Source of the DNA: Opitutia bacterium ISCC 52
GTDB taxonomy: Bacteria; Verrucomicrobiota; Verrucomicrobiia; Opitutales; UBA2995
Direction: 5' to 3'
Assembly: GCA_014529675.2 (NCBI GenBank)
Contig: CP076040.1
Location: 1,860,001 to 1,924,000, forward strand
Length of the DNA stretch: 64,000 bases
Part shown: in pieces, positions 17,657 through 26,361 of the stretch
Layout of the letters: every line of letters starts with the position of its first letter
How positions within the stretch are numbered: the stretch's first letter is position 1
Position numbers and translations under genes: made by a program
The notes under the pieces: model-generated
Database searches by the model: none
What the model was told of the DNA's origin: nothing
What the model saw: only the letters and a program-made list of their open reading frames with translations

Positions 17657-20164
17657 TTACTCGGGTTTGAAATTAGGGTGTCTTCTTTTTTGAAAGGGAA
17701 CAGATTTGACGATCGCCATCAACAGGGCAGAAGGGCGGCCGTCATTTTTTTCTAATTCGTTTACTAAATGATCCAGAGTTTCGGTGTCATAATATTCTGT
17801 GCTACGACCTAATGCATATGTCAGCAGCTTTTCACTTATGCAGTAATAAAAATCACGTTTTCGCTCCGTGGCAAGGATGTGTTTTAGTTCTTGAATGGTG
17901 GAAAATGACTCTCCTGTGATGAGGATTCCTTCGCTATCAATGGGCATTGCCAGCTCCTGATCGCGCCACATGCCCATCGCATTGAAGTTCTCCAAAGCTA
18001 ATCCAAGTGGGTCCATACGGTTGTGGCAGGAACTACAGAGCGGTTCTTCCCGGTGGATGGCGAGGATATTTCTAAGCGTCTTTTCTGAGCCTTCTCCTTC
18101 GTTTTCCGCATCTTCTAAAGCAGGCACGTCGGGTGGAGGAGGTGCGGGCGGTGTGCCGAGAATGTTCTCCAGAATAAATACTCCGCGCTTAACGGGCGAT
18201 GTCCGAGTTGGATTGGAAGTAAATGCAAGAATAGTCCCTTGGGTGAGTACCCCTCCACGGGGACTGTCTGGAGGTAATTGAACTTTTCTGGTTTTTGAGC
18301 CTTCTACGCCTTCGATACCATAGTGTTTTGCGAGTAGCTCGTTGACGAAGGTGTAGTCGCTGTCGAGAAGCTCCAGAACGCTGCGATCCTCTTTAATGAT
18401 GTATTCGAAAAACTGTTCTGTCTCCGCTTGCATCGCCCGTTTTAGACCGCCACTCCAATCGGGGCGCTCTTCATCGTTGCTGGCGACGATAATGGCCCGA
18501 GTGCGGTCATAGCTAGCTTGCTCTTCAGCTGTTCGTCTGGCTTCTGGCACATTTCGAACGATTTGATACTCGGCTCGTGCTGCCCTGAGTTCAGGATCGT
18601 TTTTCTCCCTTAACCATACGTCATAATCGCTGATGTTGACTCCCATGATGTCTCGAGAGTGCAACCACTGACCTCCAAAGTTTTCTATGAATTGGTTTAA
18701 TCTTTCGTCGGCCATCATTCGCTCAACCTGTGCCTCCAGGTTTTTCCGGAGTTCCTTTTTTTCGGCCAGCTCGAATAACTCCTCGTCTGGCATGGTGGAC
18801 CAGAGGAAATAGGAGAGGCGAGATGCCAGGGCGTATTCATCAATGAGTGGGTGGGTTTCTCCACGGCGCTTTCGGAGCGTGCCTTCTTCTCTAAAAATGA
18901 AACTCGGGGCCGCCATAATGGCCACCATGGCTTGGGCTATTCCGTCTTCGTAACTTTTACCTTCTTGAGAAGAAACCGACTCAGCTAGTTTCGCCAGGCG
19001 ACTGACTGTGCTGCTATCTACTTTCTTTCTGAAGGCTCTCGTCGCAAAATCACTCAGAATATCTCGCGTATAGCTTTTGCGTTTCCAACTGCTCTCGGGC
19101 ACGCCTTCTGCGAAAAACTTATCGTAGTTGGGAGGCTTTACCTGGTATTTCGGGTCACTCGGGCCACGCAGAATAATTTCCTCAATTTCCATTTTGAGGG
19201 ATTTAACTTTTTCTAGATCCGTGAGTGGTTCTACCGAAGTGCTGAAAGTGTGTGTACCTGGATCGAAGGTACTATCGAAAGCAAACTCGTGGATCTTGCC
19301 CGAAGTATAAACGTAATTCTCCTCGAAGATTGCTTCCTCGTCGACTGAGAAAGTAAAGTGACATTCATTGTAATCGAACCCTCGGAATGAGGAGAAACTC
19401 TTGGGCTTGATTCGTATGATCAATTGATAATCGCCGGCGTTTTCTATCTCAAAGTTCGCTGTCCTGGTGGAGGGTGAATAGAATGATAGTTGAAGGTTAT
19501 CTTCGTCTTCATCTTCGGGAAGACCTGGCGAGAATAGCTTAACCAGTGATTCTTCGGACCAGGATTGCTCAGGTGTTATGGTAGATTGGGTCGGGACTGT
19601 TTCGGTAATGATGTTGTTAGCGGCGTCCAGGTATTTTTCCAGGAGCATCGGAGAAATGGTTAAGACATCACCAATGTTGTCGAAGCCTTCTCCTGAATCA
19701 TCAGTAGGGAAAATGTCCAGTGTGTTGTAGTCTATGTTCAGGAGGTCGTTGACTGTATTCTGGTATTCAATACGGTTGAGCCGTTGGACCGTCATTTGTC
19801 CGGGGTCCTGGTTTTGCGGATCGATATTGAATGGTTTTGCTTTGATCCAATCGGCTAGCTTTTGCCTTTCCTCTTGGGTCGGTTGCGCTTCCTCTAACGG
19901 CGGCATGACATGGGCTCGTGTATTTTTCAGGACACGAAGCCAGAGATCGTGGTCTCTTATGCTATCGGCGGTGAATTCATCCAGAACTACATTGCCTTCA
20001 CTGATCCCGAATCCATGGCAGTCATAACAATAGTTGTCGAGCAAGGGCGCTATATCATTATTAAATGACTGCAGGATCGCTTTATTGGCGCAAAGCGAAG
20101 CTATAGGGACGGTCAAAATAACCGCGGCTAGAAGTCTCAATTTTCTTAGGGAGTGAGAGATCAC
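17657..20164 (-). CDS. DUF1592/DUF1588/DUF1585 cytochrome-like protein
   Basis: An 835-residue exported protein typical of Planctomycetes and Verrucomicrobia. Signal peptide about residues 1-26; an N-terminal PSCyt1-type haem site CYDCH at 46-50; then DUF1587 (QRLNRIEYQNTVNDLL), DUF1595, DUF1592 (LASRLSYFLWSTMPDEEL), DUF1588 (PRGGVLTQGTILAFTSNPTRTSPVKRG) and, after CSSCHNRMDPLG, DUF1585 at the end. The two CxxCH motifs suggest a dihaem periplasmic oxidoreductase; the substrate is unknown. It is first in an operon with DUF1552. The paralogue at 36891 has the same length but the opposite gene order with its partner. Confidence 0.9.
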   Translation of the reverse strand: MISHSLRKLRLLAAVILTVPIASLCANKAILQSFNNDIAPLLDNYCYDCHGFGISEGNVVLDEFTADSIRDHDLWLRVLKNTRAHVMPPLEEAQPTQEERQKLADWIKAKPFNIDPQNQDPGQMTVQRLNRIEYQNTVNDLLNIDYNTLDIFPTDDSGEGFDNIGDVLTISPMLLEKYLDAANNIITETVPTQSTITPEQSWSEESLVKLFSPGLPEDEDEDNLQLSFYSPSTRTANFEIENAGDYQLIIRIKPKSFSSFRGFDYNECHFTFSVDEEAIFEENYVYTSGKIHEFAFDSTFDPGTHTFSTSVEPLTDLEKVKSLKMEIEEIILRGPSDPKYQVKPPNYDKFFAEGVPESSWKRKSYTRDILSDFATRAFRKKVDSSTVSRLAKLAESVSSQEGKSYEDGIAQAMVAIMAAPSFIFREEGTLRKRRGETHPLIDEYALASRLSYFLWSTMPDEELFELAEKKELRKNLEAQVERMMADERLNQFIENFGGQWLHSRDIMGVNISDYDVWLREKNDPELRAARAEYQIVRNVPEARRTAEEQASYDRTRAIIVASNDEERPDWSGGLKRAMQAETEQFFEYIIKEDRSVLELLDSDYTFVNELLAKHYGIEGVEGSKTRKVQLPPDSPRGGVLTQGTILAFTSNPTRTSPVKRGVFILENILGTPPAPPPPDVPALEDAENEGEGSEKTLRNILAIHREEPLCSSCHNRMDPLGLALENFNAMGMWRDQELAMPIDSEGILITGESFSTIQELKHILATERKRDFYYCISEKLLTYALGRSTEYYDTETLDHLVNELEKNDGRPSALLMAIVKSVPFQKRRHPNFKPE

Positions 20165-20231
20165 GGGATACGTTAGGAAAGGCTTTTGGGGTGTATAGCT
20201 GTAAATAAGGGAATCTTTCCGAGCGCAGCAA

Positions 20232-21491
20232 TCAAAATTGGCTACTTGTTTCGCCGATAGCCGATCCTGCTAGATATCCGGTAGTCCAGGCATTCTGGAA
20301 ATTGAATCCACCGGTGATGCCATCAATGTTGAGGACTTCCCCTGCAAAATAGAGGCCAGGAATCCGGCGGCTTTCCATCGTCCTCAGGCTGACTTCATTG
20401 AGTTCCACTCCACCGCAGGTAACGAACTCTTCCTTGTTCATGCTTTTGCCAGAAACATTGAAGGCGCAATGGGTCAGGGTTTCATGCAGTCGTGTTAGTT
20501 GGTTTTTGGATATCTGTGACCAGGTAGATGTGCCGTCTATCTCTCCTCGCTCAATCAGTTTCTCCCATAAACGCTTGGGTAATTCGGGGAAGGGGGATCG
20601 AGACAGTAGTGATCGTTTTCCGGCAGAGGTGCGAAGTTTAGCAAAGGAAGCCTCAAGATCTTCATTCGGTAGCCAATTTACAAAAACCGTAAAGGTATAA
20701 TCGACTGAGTGAAGTTTGCGTGCGCCCCAGGCAGACAGTTTGAGAATGGCTGGCCCGCTTAACCCCCAATGAGTGATGAGCAGAGGGCCATGACTGTTTA
20801 GCTTAACCGAGGGAATGGTAACACTTGCATGCTTTACAGAAATCCCTGCCAGTTCGCTCAAGCTATTCTTTGGGATGTTAAAGGTGAAAAGGGATGGAAC
20901 CGCCGGGTGGATGGTATGACCAGAAAACTTGAGGAGTGACTCAGAAGCCGCAGATCGGGTTCCTCCTGTTGCAATCAGTAAGTTCTTTGACCGAATGGAC
21001 GTACCTTCTGCGCAGCGTATGCTGAATGAGTAGGGGGCATCTGCCTGATAGGAAATCTCCGCAACATTCGTTCTAGTCCTGGTTTCAATGCCAAGCTGTT
21101 CGGCAGTTTCGCACAGACAATCTATAATGGTTTGAGAGTTATCGCTTGTTGGAAACATGCGCCCGTCCTTTTCTGTCTTGGTATGAACTCCGTGGTCCTC
21201 AAACCAATCGATCGTTTTCTGGGCATCCCATCGATGGAGTGGCCCGATGAGTGCTTTTTCTCCCCGAGGATAGTGGGTAGCGAAAGTCCGAGGGTCAAAA
21301 CAGGCTTGTGTAACGTTGCAACGGCCACCACCAGAAATACGAACTTTGCCCAATACCTGGGGTGCCTTTTCCAGAATGAGCACAGGCTCAGACGGATCAC
21401 ATAATTCCGCTGCTCTTATCGCGGCAAAATATCCAGCGGCACCCCCGCCAATGACTACCAGATGATAATCGCTTTTTTCTATACCGCCCAA
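20232..21491 (-). CDS. BaiN/HI0933-type NAD(P)/FAD-dependent oxidoreductase
   Basis: About 419 residues. The FAD-binding motif VVIGGGAAGYFAAIRA opens the protein, and GRCNVTQ, ATGGTRSAASES and the C-terminal TGGFNFQNAWTTGYLAG are family hallmarks of HI0933-like flavoproteins. The reading frame extends upstream to an ATG at 21662, but that part lies inside the methyltransferase gene and looks unlike protein; I chose the TTG at 21491, which gives SLGGIEKSDYHLVVIGG and lies two bases after the upstream stop. This TTG start and the coupling are inferred. Reaction not known for most members. Second gene of a two-gene unit. Confidence 0.85.
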   Translation of the reverse strand: MGGIEKSDYHLVVIGGGAAGYFAAIRAAELCDPSEPVLILEKAPQVLGKVRISGGGRCNVTQACFDPRTFATHYPRGEKALIGPLHRWDAQKTIDWFEDHGVHTKTEKDGRMFPTSDNSQTIIDCLCETAEQLGIETRTRTNVAEISYQADAPYSFSIRCAEGTSIRSKNLLIATGGTRSAASESLLKFSGHTIHPAVPSLFTFNIPKNSLSELAGISVKHASVTIPSVKLNSHGPLLITHWGLSGPAILKLSAWGARKLHSVDYTFTVFVNWLPNEDLEASFAKLRTSAGKRSLLSRSPFPELPKRLWEKLIERGEIDGTSTWSQISKNQLTRLHETLTHCAFNVSGKSMNKEEFVTCGGVELNEVSLRTMESRRIPGLYFAGEVLNIDGITGGFNFQNAWTTGYLAGSAIGETSSQF

Positions 21492-21492
21492 G

Positions 21493-22185
21493 CTAATCGA
21501 TCTTTTCGAAGATGACCATGTAGTTGTCCTCGAGGAAATCCGTGACTTCTTCGGATTTCTTAAAACCCGCAGAAATAATTTCTTCTTCAAAGACTTCTTG
21601 GCCCGCTCGCATGTGTCCGAGTATCCATTCAGAGCTCTCTCCGGGAATGCGCTTAAAATCAATGAGTACTAAACGGCCTCCTTTGCGAAGTGCCTTGTGG
21701 GTGGAGGTAATCGAATCGAGTGGATATTCAAAGTGGTGGTAGACGTTGCAGATGAAGGCTACATCCACCGAGTTTTTCGGGAGTTTGATCGAGCGTTCGC
21801 CGCACAGGACAGATTCTACATTCTTCCAGTTGTTCTGTTCAGCCTGTTCATTAATGTGGTCGAGAAATTTTTGGACGATATCTACAGCAAAGACTTTCCC
21901 GTTTTTGCCAACCGCTTTGGAGAAGTAAGGGAGGTGGGCTCCGGTGCCGGCGCCGATGTCGACAATGTCCATGCCTGGTTTGAGGTTGAGACGTTTGACG
22001 ATTGCTTCTCGGTTGTCGAATACCTCGCGACCTTCCGCTTGCAGGCGTTCTACCCATTCTTCAACAACCAGGTCCTTTTTAAGGTAAGATGTATTAATCC
22101 CCGAGTTGACGCTTTCTTTTTGTGCGAATCCGCTAAGGGCGAAAGAGAAAATGAGGACGCTCTTAAACAGTTGTTTTGTAGTCAT
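21493..22185 (-). CDS. Exported class I SAM-dependent methyltransferase-like protein
   Basis: A 230-residue protein with the SAM-binding motif VDIGAGTGAHLPYF (motif I) and a downstream VAFICNVYHHFEYP patch. Odd feature: residues 1-21 (MTTKQLFKSVLIFSFALSGFA) form a clear Sec signal peptide, although SAM is not normally found outside the cytoplasm. Such exported methyltransferase-like proteins occur in Bacteroidota and Verrucomicrobia; whether they bind SAM in the periplasm is unclear. It is the first gene of a unit with the BaiN-type flavoprotein. Confidence 0.8.
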   Translation of the reverse strand: MTTKQLFKSVLIFSFALSGFAQKESVNSGINTSYLKKDLVVEEWVERLQAEGREVFDNREAIVKRLNLKPGMDIVDIGAGTGAHLPYFSKAVGKNGKVFAVDIVQKFLDHINEQAEQNNWKNVESVLCGERSIKLPKNSVDVAFICNVYHHFEYPLDSITSTHKALRKGGRLVLIDFKRIPGESSEWILGHMRAGQEVFEEEIISAGFKKSEEVTDFLEDNYMVIFEKID

Positions 22186-22768
22186 GATGGTAAACAGTTA
22201 TCATCCTTATGACTGCTGTTAAGCTTAAACCGTTTGTGTGTGGGAAATATTATGAATGCTAATTCGAAGGCCTGAACGGATCGGAGAATTTAGGATCCGT
22301 CAGAAAAAGATCATTGATTAAGGTCAATAGGAATTGAATTAAGCCCGCCTTTTCTCCGTTGTTGAAATTGGGTCGTATAGGGCATTATTGTTTTCCAACC
22401 TTCTATGAGCTTCATGGGATAGGATTGATGACAAAACCGTCATGGAACAAAACTTGAAGATAATTGGTTCATGACTCTTACTGGGGCGAATGAAAGTCCT
22501 ATTGGTAGAAGACGAAGTCAAAATCCGCAGCTTTATAGAAAAGGGGCTCCGGGCGGAGGGGTTCGTCGTAGATTCTCTGGATAACCAACTGGCAGGTCAG
22601 ATGCCGACTAGAAGCACGTAGCTTGAAAGCTGTACAGAACGGCGCGTTGAGCGTAGAACTGAGAGGATCATTGTAAAAGTTAAAAGGAAACAGCTACCAT
22701 GGGAAATCATCCCCTTGTGGCCAGTCTTTTGTTCTAGGTATTAAACCCTAATTCTTTTGTGCAGAATT
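22186..22768. other. Gene-poor stretch with a response-regulator stump
   Basis: 583 bp between the methyltransferase start and the ankyrin gene end. Apart from the truncated response-regulator reading frame at 22490-22621 I see no gene. The part next to 22186 should hold the methyltransferase promoter. Confidence 0.6.
22490..22621 (+). pseudogene. N-terminal remnant of an OmpR-type response regulator
   Basis: A 43-codon reading frame, ATG at 22490 and TAG at 22619-22621, begins MKVLLVEDEVKIRSFIEKGL, the first strand and helix of a receiver domain, including the acidic pair. It is closest in look to CusR/CopR-like regulators. After about 35 residues the similarity stops; the phospho-acceptor Asp, the rest of the receiver domain and the DNA-binding domain are absent, and no sensor kinase follows. 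A relic of a deleted two-component system is the simplest reading. Confidence 0.7.
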
Positions 22769-23413
22769 TTAAGGATTTTCAGATCTTGCCTTTAGTAATT
22801 CCGCGACTTCCAGGTGCCCATTATCGCGGGCAAATGATTCTGCAGTCGATCCGTCTATATCTTGCAGGGAAAGGTCGGCTTCGTGTTGGAGTAACAATTC
22901 AACCACCTCCTTGTGTCCTTCAGCTGCTGCAAACATGAGAGCGGACCAATGTTCCTCGGAATCTACTTCGTTTACTTTGGCCTTGTGATTCAATAATAGT
23001 TGAACGGTCGGAACATTAAGACCAGTAGAGGCAAACATGAGTGCTGTTCGTCCGGCTGAATCCTGCGTGTCGATCTTGGATCCTTGATCTATTAAATATT
23101 GGGCAATGGGTGTATGGCCGTTGAAGGCTGCGAGCATGAGTAAATTGCGACCAGTCTCGTCTACTTGATTGGGATCGGTTCCTGTTTCCAAAGCTTGTTG
23201 AACGGTTTCCACGTGTCCTTCGAGAGCTGCCTGAATAGCGATTTCAAAGGGAATCGCCATTTTTCCAGTATCAGCACTTTTTGCTGGGGCCGTTACAGGT
23301 TGAGTCGTTGAAGCAGGTACTTCAGCTGCTTCAGTCGTGGTTTCTTTGGAACCACCGCAGCCGACCTCGAGTAATAGGATGGAGCCAATGAAAAGAGCTG
23401 AAGCCGTCTTCAT
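22769..23413 (-). CDS. Ankyrin-repeat lipoprotein-like protein
   Basis: About 214 residues. The ATG at 23413 gives MKTASALFIGSILLLEVGCGG, a signal with a plausible lipidation cysteine, followed by a Thr/Ala/Pro linker. Then four ankyrin repeats follow (for example DETGRNLLMLAAFNGHTPIAQYL and DIDGSTAESFARDNGHLEVAELL, each about 33 residues). Ankyrin repeats bind proteins; location would be the periplasm or outer membrane. Longer in-frame starts at 23443 and 23518 are possible but hide the signal. The gene is divergent from dinB, with starts about 85 bp apart. Confidence 0.8.
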   Translation of the reverse strand: MKTASALFIGSILLLEVGCGGSKETTTEAAEVPASTTQPVTAPAKSADTGKMAIPFEIAIQAALEGHVETVQQALETGTDPNQVDETGRNLLMLAAFNGHTPIAQYLIDQGSKIDTQDSAGRTALMFASTGLNVPTVQLLLNHKAKVNEVDSEEHWSALMFAAAEGHKEVVELLLQHEADLSLQDIDGSTAESFARDNGHLEVAELLKARSENP

Positions 23414-23497
23414 GGGTGCCGATAAATTTAGGAATGGATTCATGTCGAATGGATGATTCGGAATTTCTTGTGCAGAGTTGGATGGCTGACAGGCTTG

Positions 23498-24589
23498 ATG
23501 GAAAAGAGCAAGAACCACTTGAATCAGGAATCTTCAGAGTCGAATCGCAAAATAATCCATATCGATATGGATTGTTTCTATGCGGCTGTAGAGTGCCGCG
23601 ATAATCCTTCGGTGGCCGATAAACCAGTCGGAGTAGGAGGTAGTGGGGGAAGAAGTGTTCTGACGACCTGTAACTATGAAGCACGAAAGTTCGGGTGCCG
23701 TTCTGCGATGCCTGTCTATAAGGCCCTGAAGCTTTGTCCGCATTTAGTGATTAAACCAATCCGGTTTTCCGTCTATCGTGAGGAGTCGGCCAAAATTCGG
23801 GATATTTTCAGGGAATACACGGAACTTATTGAACCCCTGTCACTTGATGAGGCCTATCTAGATGTGAGTCATCGCACAGAATATGCTTGGACACTTGCGA
23901 AGGAGATTCGAAAAAAGATTTACGAAACCACTCAACTGACTGCGAGCGCGGGTATCTCCTGCAATAAGATGTTGGCCAAGATTGCCAGTGATTGGAAAAA
24001 ACCAAACGGTCAATTTGCCGTATTGCCGGAAGAAATTGAGGGGTTCATGAAATCGTTGCCGGTGAGCAAGATTTACGGCGTGGGCCCAAAGTCGGCTAAA
24101 CGATTGAAGGCCTTGGGTTTTGAAACGTGTGGAGAGTTACAGGAAGTTGATCTTGGAGAACTGCACAGGCATTTTGGGCCGACTTGGGGCACGGAATTGT
24201 ATCGATTATGCCGGGGAGAGGATCATCGACCGGTTGAAGCATCGAGGATCCGCAAGTCTATGAGTACGGAGACCACCTTTGCGGAGGATCTGACTACGAA
24301 GGAAGCTTGTATTGATGAATTGGCGGGTCTTCTTGACGAACTGGAAAGTGACCTGCAAAAAATGTCCGGGAAGGAACGCATCGCCAAAGCGTTTGTGAAG
24401 CTTAAGTTCTCCGACTTCAAAACGACTACCAAGGAATGTTCTGCCAGGGCGGTGTCTCGAGACATTATGGTTCCGATGATTGAAGAGGCCTTTGATCGAA
24501 ATCCGGAATCCGTTCGCTTAATGGGAGTGGGGGTTCGTTTCGAGGAGCCAGGAAAAATGGATGAGCGTCAGCTTGAGTTATTTGCCTGA
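23498..24589 (+). CDS. dinB: DNA polymerase IV (Y-family)
   Basis: About 363 residues. Error-prone translesion polymerase. Catalytic acidic residues are visible in IIHIDMDCFYAAVE (Asp23 with the chosen start) and PLSLDEAYLDVS. The helix-hairpin-helix region VSKIYGVGPKSAKRLKALG and the little-finger domain with METTFAED-like STETTFAEDL follow. The end lacks a clear beta-clamp QL-x-L-F peptide, although the last residues RQLELFA fit the QLxLF-type motif closely. I took the ATG at 23498; the frame can extend to 23453. The 3' end overlaps the convergent GNAT gene by 12 bases. No SOS box was recognised upstream. Confidence 0.93.
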   Translation: MEKSKNHLNQESSESNRKIIHIDMDCFYAAVECRDNPSVADKPVGVGGSGGRSVLTTCNYEARKFGCRSAMPVYKALKLCPHLVIKPIRFSVYREESAKIRDIFREYTELIEPLSLDEAYLDVSHRTEYAWTLAKEIRKKIYETTQLTASAGISCNKMLAKIASDWKKPNGQFAVLPEEIEGFMKSLPVSKIYGVGPKSAKRLKALGFETCGELQEVDLGELHRHFGPTWGTELYRLCRGEDHRPVEASRIRKSMSTETTFAEDLTTKEACIDELAGLLDELESDLQKMSGKERIAKAFVKLKFSDFKTTTKECSARAVSRDIMVPMIEEAFDRNPESVRLMGVGVRFEEPGKMDERQLELFA

Positions 24590-25066
24590 AGGTAGATCGA
24601 GAAAAAACTGATACTCTGAATAAGGGTCTGGGGCATCTTCCAAGTGCTGAATGGCACCCGTTTTCGCAAAACCATATTTTTTAAAGAAGTTGTGGGCACG
24701 GTTATAGCGTGTGTCAGACCAGAATTCAACCCGTTTGAATTGGGTTTCGATGGCCCAATCCATTGCCCACTTGAACAGGGTGTGGCTTGCTTCTGTTCCG
24801 TGGTATTCGGGCTTTAGATACAATCGACGAAAGGTTAGCAGACCCTCTGGCAGATTGATCGGTTGAGTCGCATGGGTGCCAATGATTGTGCCATCCTTTT
24901 CCAGGACGACAAAATGTCCTCCATTATTAAAATAGTTATCTTCAATATCCAAAAGGTCGCTATCGTAACCTTCCAACCAGATTTTGTCTCCATGCTTCCG
25001 GTACGTTTCATCAATGAGACTGATAATTATATCCGCGTCTTCGTTGTTGGCTTGTCTCAATTTCAT
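24578..25066 (-). CDS. GNAT family N-acetyltransferase
   Basis: About 162 residues with start at 25066: MKLRQANNEDADIIISLI opens the fold. The acetyl-CoA binding stretch is LYLKPEYHGTEASHTLFKWA, with the C-terminal FWSDTRYNRAHNFFKKYGF typical of these enzymes. An in-frame ATG at 25183 would add 39 residues lacking domain features. Substrate unknown. The gene ends inside the last 12 bases of dinB on the opposite strand. Confidence 0.82.
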   Translation of the reverse strand: MKLRQANNEDADIIISLIDETYRKHGDKIWLEGYDSDLLDIEDNYFNNGGHFVVLEKDGTIIGTHATQPINLPEGLLTFRRLYLKPEYHGTEASHTLFKWAMDWAIETQFKRVEFWSDTRYNRAHNFFKKYGFAKTGAIQHLEDAPDPYSEYQFFLDLPSGK

Positions 25067-25368
25067 GACTTCTAGTTGGTAAGGAATCCGGATTTCTGCT
25101 TCAGTATTTGGGTCTACTGGACTGTGGCTTTCTGGCAAGACTTCAAAGTAATCAAGGCAATGGGAAGACATAAGATAAGGCAACGCAGAGATGCGGGCTG
25201 TTTTTCCCGACTGACGATTCTTGGCATTTTAGGCTAATTACTAGTGTTTTCTGGATACGGATATTCCGTAAAATGCTCATTCCTATCAACTTAATCATCC
25301 GCCTTTGCTTTTATGCTACGCGCAACTTTCAGGCGCGTTAGCAGAGGTTGTCATGTGGAGACACTCAC
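25067..25368. other. Divergent promoter region
   Basis: About 300 bp between the GNAT and desaturase starts. I see no gene or repeat in it; both promoters should lie here, but no consensus boxes stand out. Confidence 0.4.
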
Positions 25369-26319
25369 ATGTATAAACAATTTCGTGCTGATAAATACTT
25401 CTTTTTGAAGTATTATGTGATCAACCTGATCTTTTACTCGGTCGCCTGTACGGCTCTGGCTTTCTATACAGGCCTATTCTCTGGATCCTATGCCTGGCTT
25501 TGGTTTCTGGCAATTGTTCCGGTCATTTTGCCCGACTTTAAAGTGATCGCTTTGGGAGGAGCTATTTGCACCGGGTTATTCTTCTTTTTTATGCCCTTCC
25601 ATTGGTGGTATCTGCTGGGAATACCGTTGGGTGCTTACTTGGGAGTTCAATCTGGTGCGTGGATGCACAACGCCTGTCATGGTAATCTCAAGCCCAAGTG
25701 GTTGAACAGATTCGTAGGGGAATTGTGCGGGCTGCAACAGTTGCCAGGAGTAGCAGGTTGGTGGGTGACACACATTATTCATCATCAGTATCCGGATGAT
25801 CCTGATTTGGATCCGCATCCGTCTCACGGTGTAACTTATTGTGGCTTTATTCGTAATATGAAGGTGACGATGCGCAAAGCTATGACCCATAATTTCTTCA
25901 ATCTTTGGGGAAAAACCAAAGAGACCAAACGTATCTGGGCGATGGTGGATCTTACGCTTCCGATTAATCGCTATTTGCGGGCCTTGTTTATGTTACTGCT
26001 ATTTTCCCCACCCGTCTTTTTCTTCGTTTGGATTCCATCCTATCTGACAAACATTACATTCTACGCGCATTTGAATTATGCGACTCACCGTCCCAACGAA
26101 AAGGGGGATTTTGAAATCCTGGATGTAAATCGAAGTTGGTACTACAGATTCATGAATTGGATGGCTCAAGGGTGTTACTTTTATAAGACGCATCATTGGA
26201 GACCTCACTCCATTAACCCCATGAAAATGGATCCAACGAAGGAAGATGCCTATGTGTTCTTCGTCCTGGAGGGGAACCGGGAGGCTGCGGAAAAGCCAAG
26301 AGTAGAGAAGGCTTCCTGA
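25369..26319 (+). CDS. Membrane fatty acid desaturase
   Basis: About 316 residues with four or more hydrophobic helices. The di-iron histidine boxes are visible: H-x3-H at 100-104 (HNACH), H-x2-HH at 135-139 (HIIHH) and a third group near the end (KTHHWRPHS). It inserts a double bond in a fatty acyl chain and needs an electron donor not encoded here. The ATG at 25369 is used; a TTG seven codons upstream is possible. It is followed 42 bp later by a 5'-nucleotidase gene. Confidence 0.88.
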   Translation: MYKQFRADKYFFLKYYVINLIFYSVACTALAFYTGLFSGSYAWLWFLAIVPVILPDFKVIALGGAICTGLFFFFMPFHWWYLLGIPLGAYLGVQSGAWMHNACHGNLKPKWLNRFVGELCGLQQLPGVAGWWVTHIIHHQYPDDPDLDPHPSHGVTYCGFIRNMKVTMRKAMTHNFFNLWGKTKETKRIWAMVDLTLPINRYLRALFMLLLFSPPVFFFVWIPSYLTNITFYAHLNYATHRPNEKGDFEILDVNRSWYYRFMNWMAQGCYFYKTHHWRPHSINPMKMDPTKEDAYVFFVLEGNREAAEKPRVEKAS

Positions 26320-26361
26320 TAAGGGTTGAGCTTTTGTAAGGCACCCTAATAGAAGTGGGCT

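Noticed and set aside
21492-21662. Upstream ATG start for the BaiN-type flavoprotein
   Set aside because: It would lie inside the methyltransferase gene and add 57 residues lacking similarity to the family.
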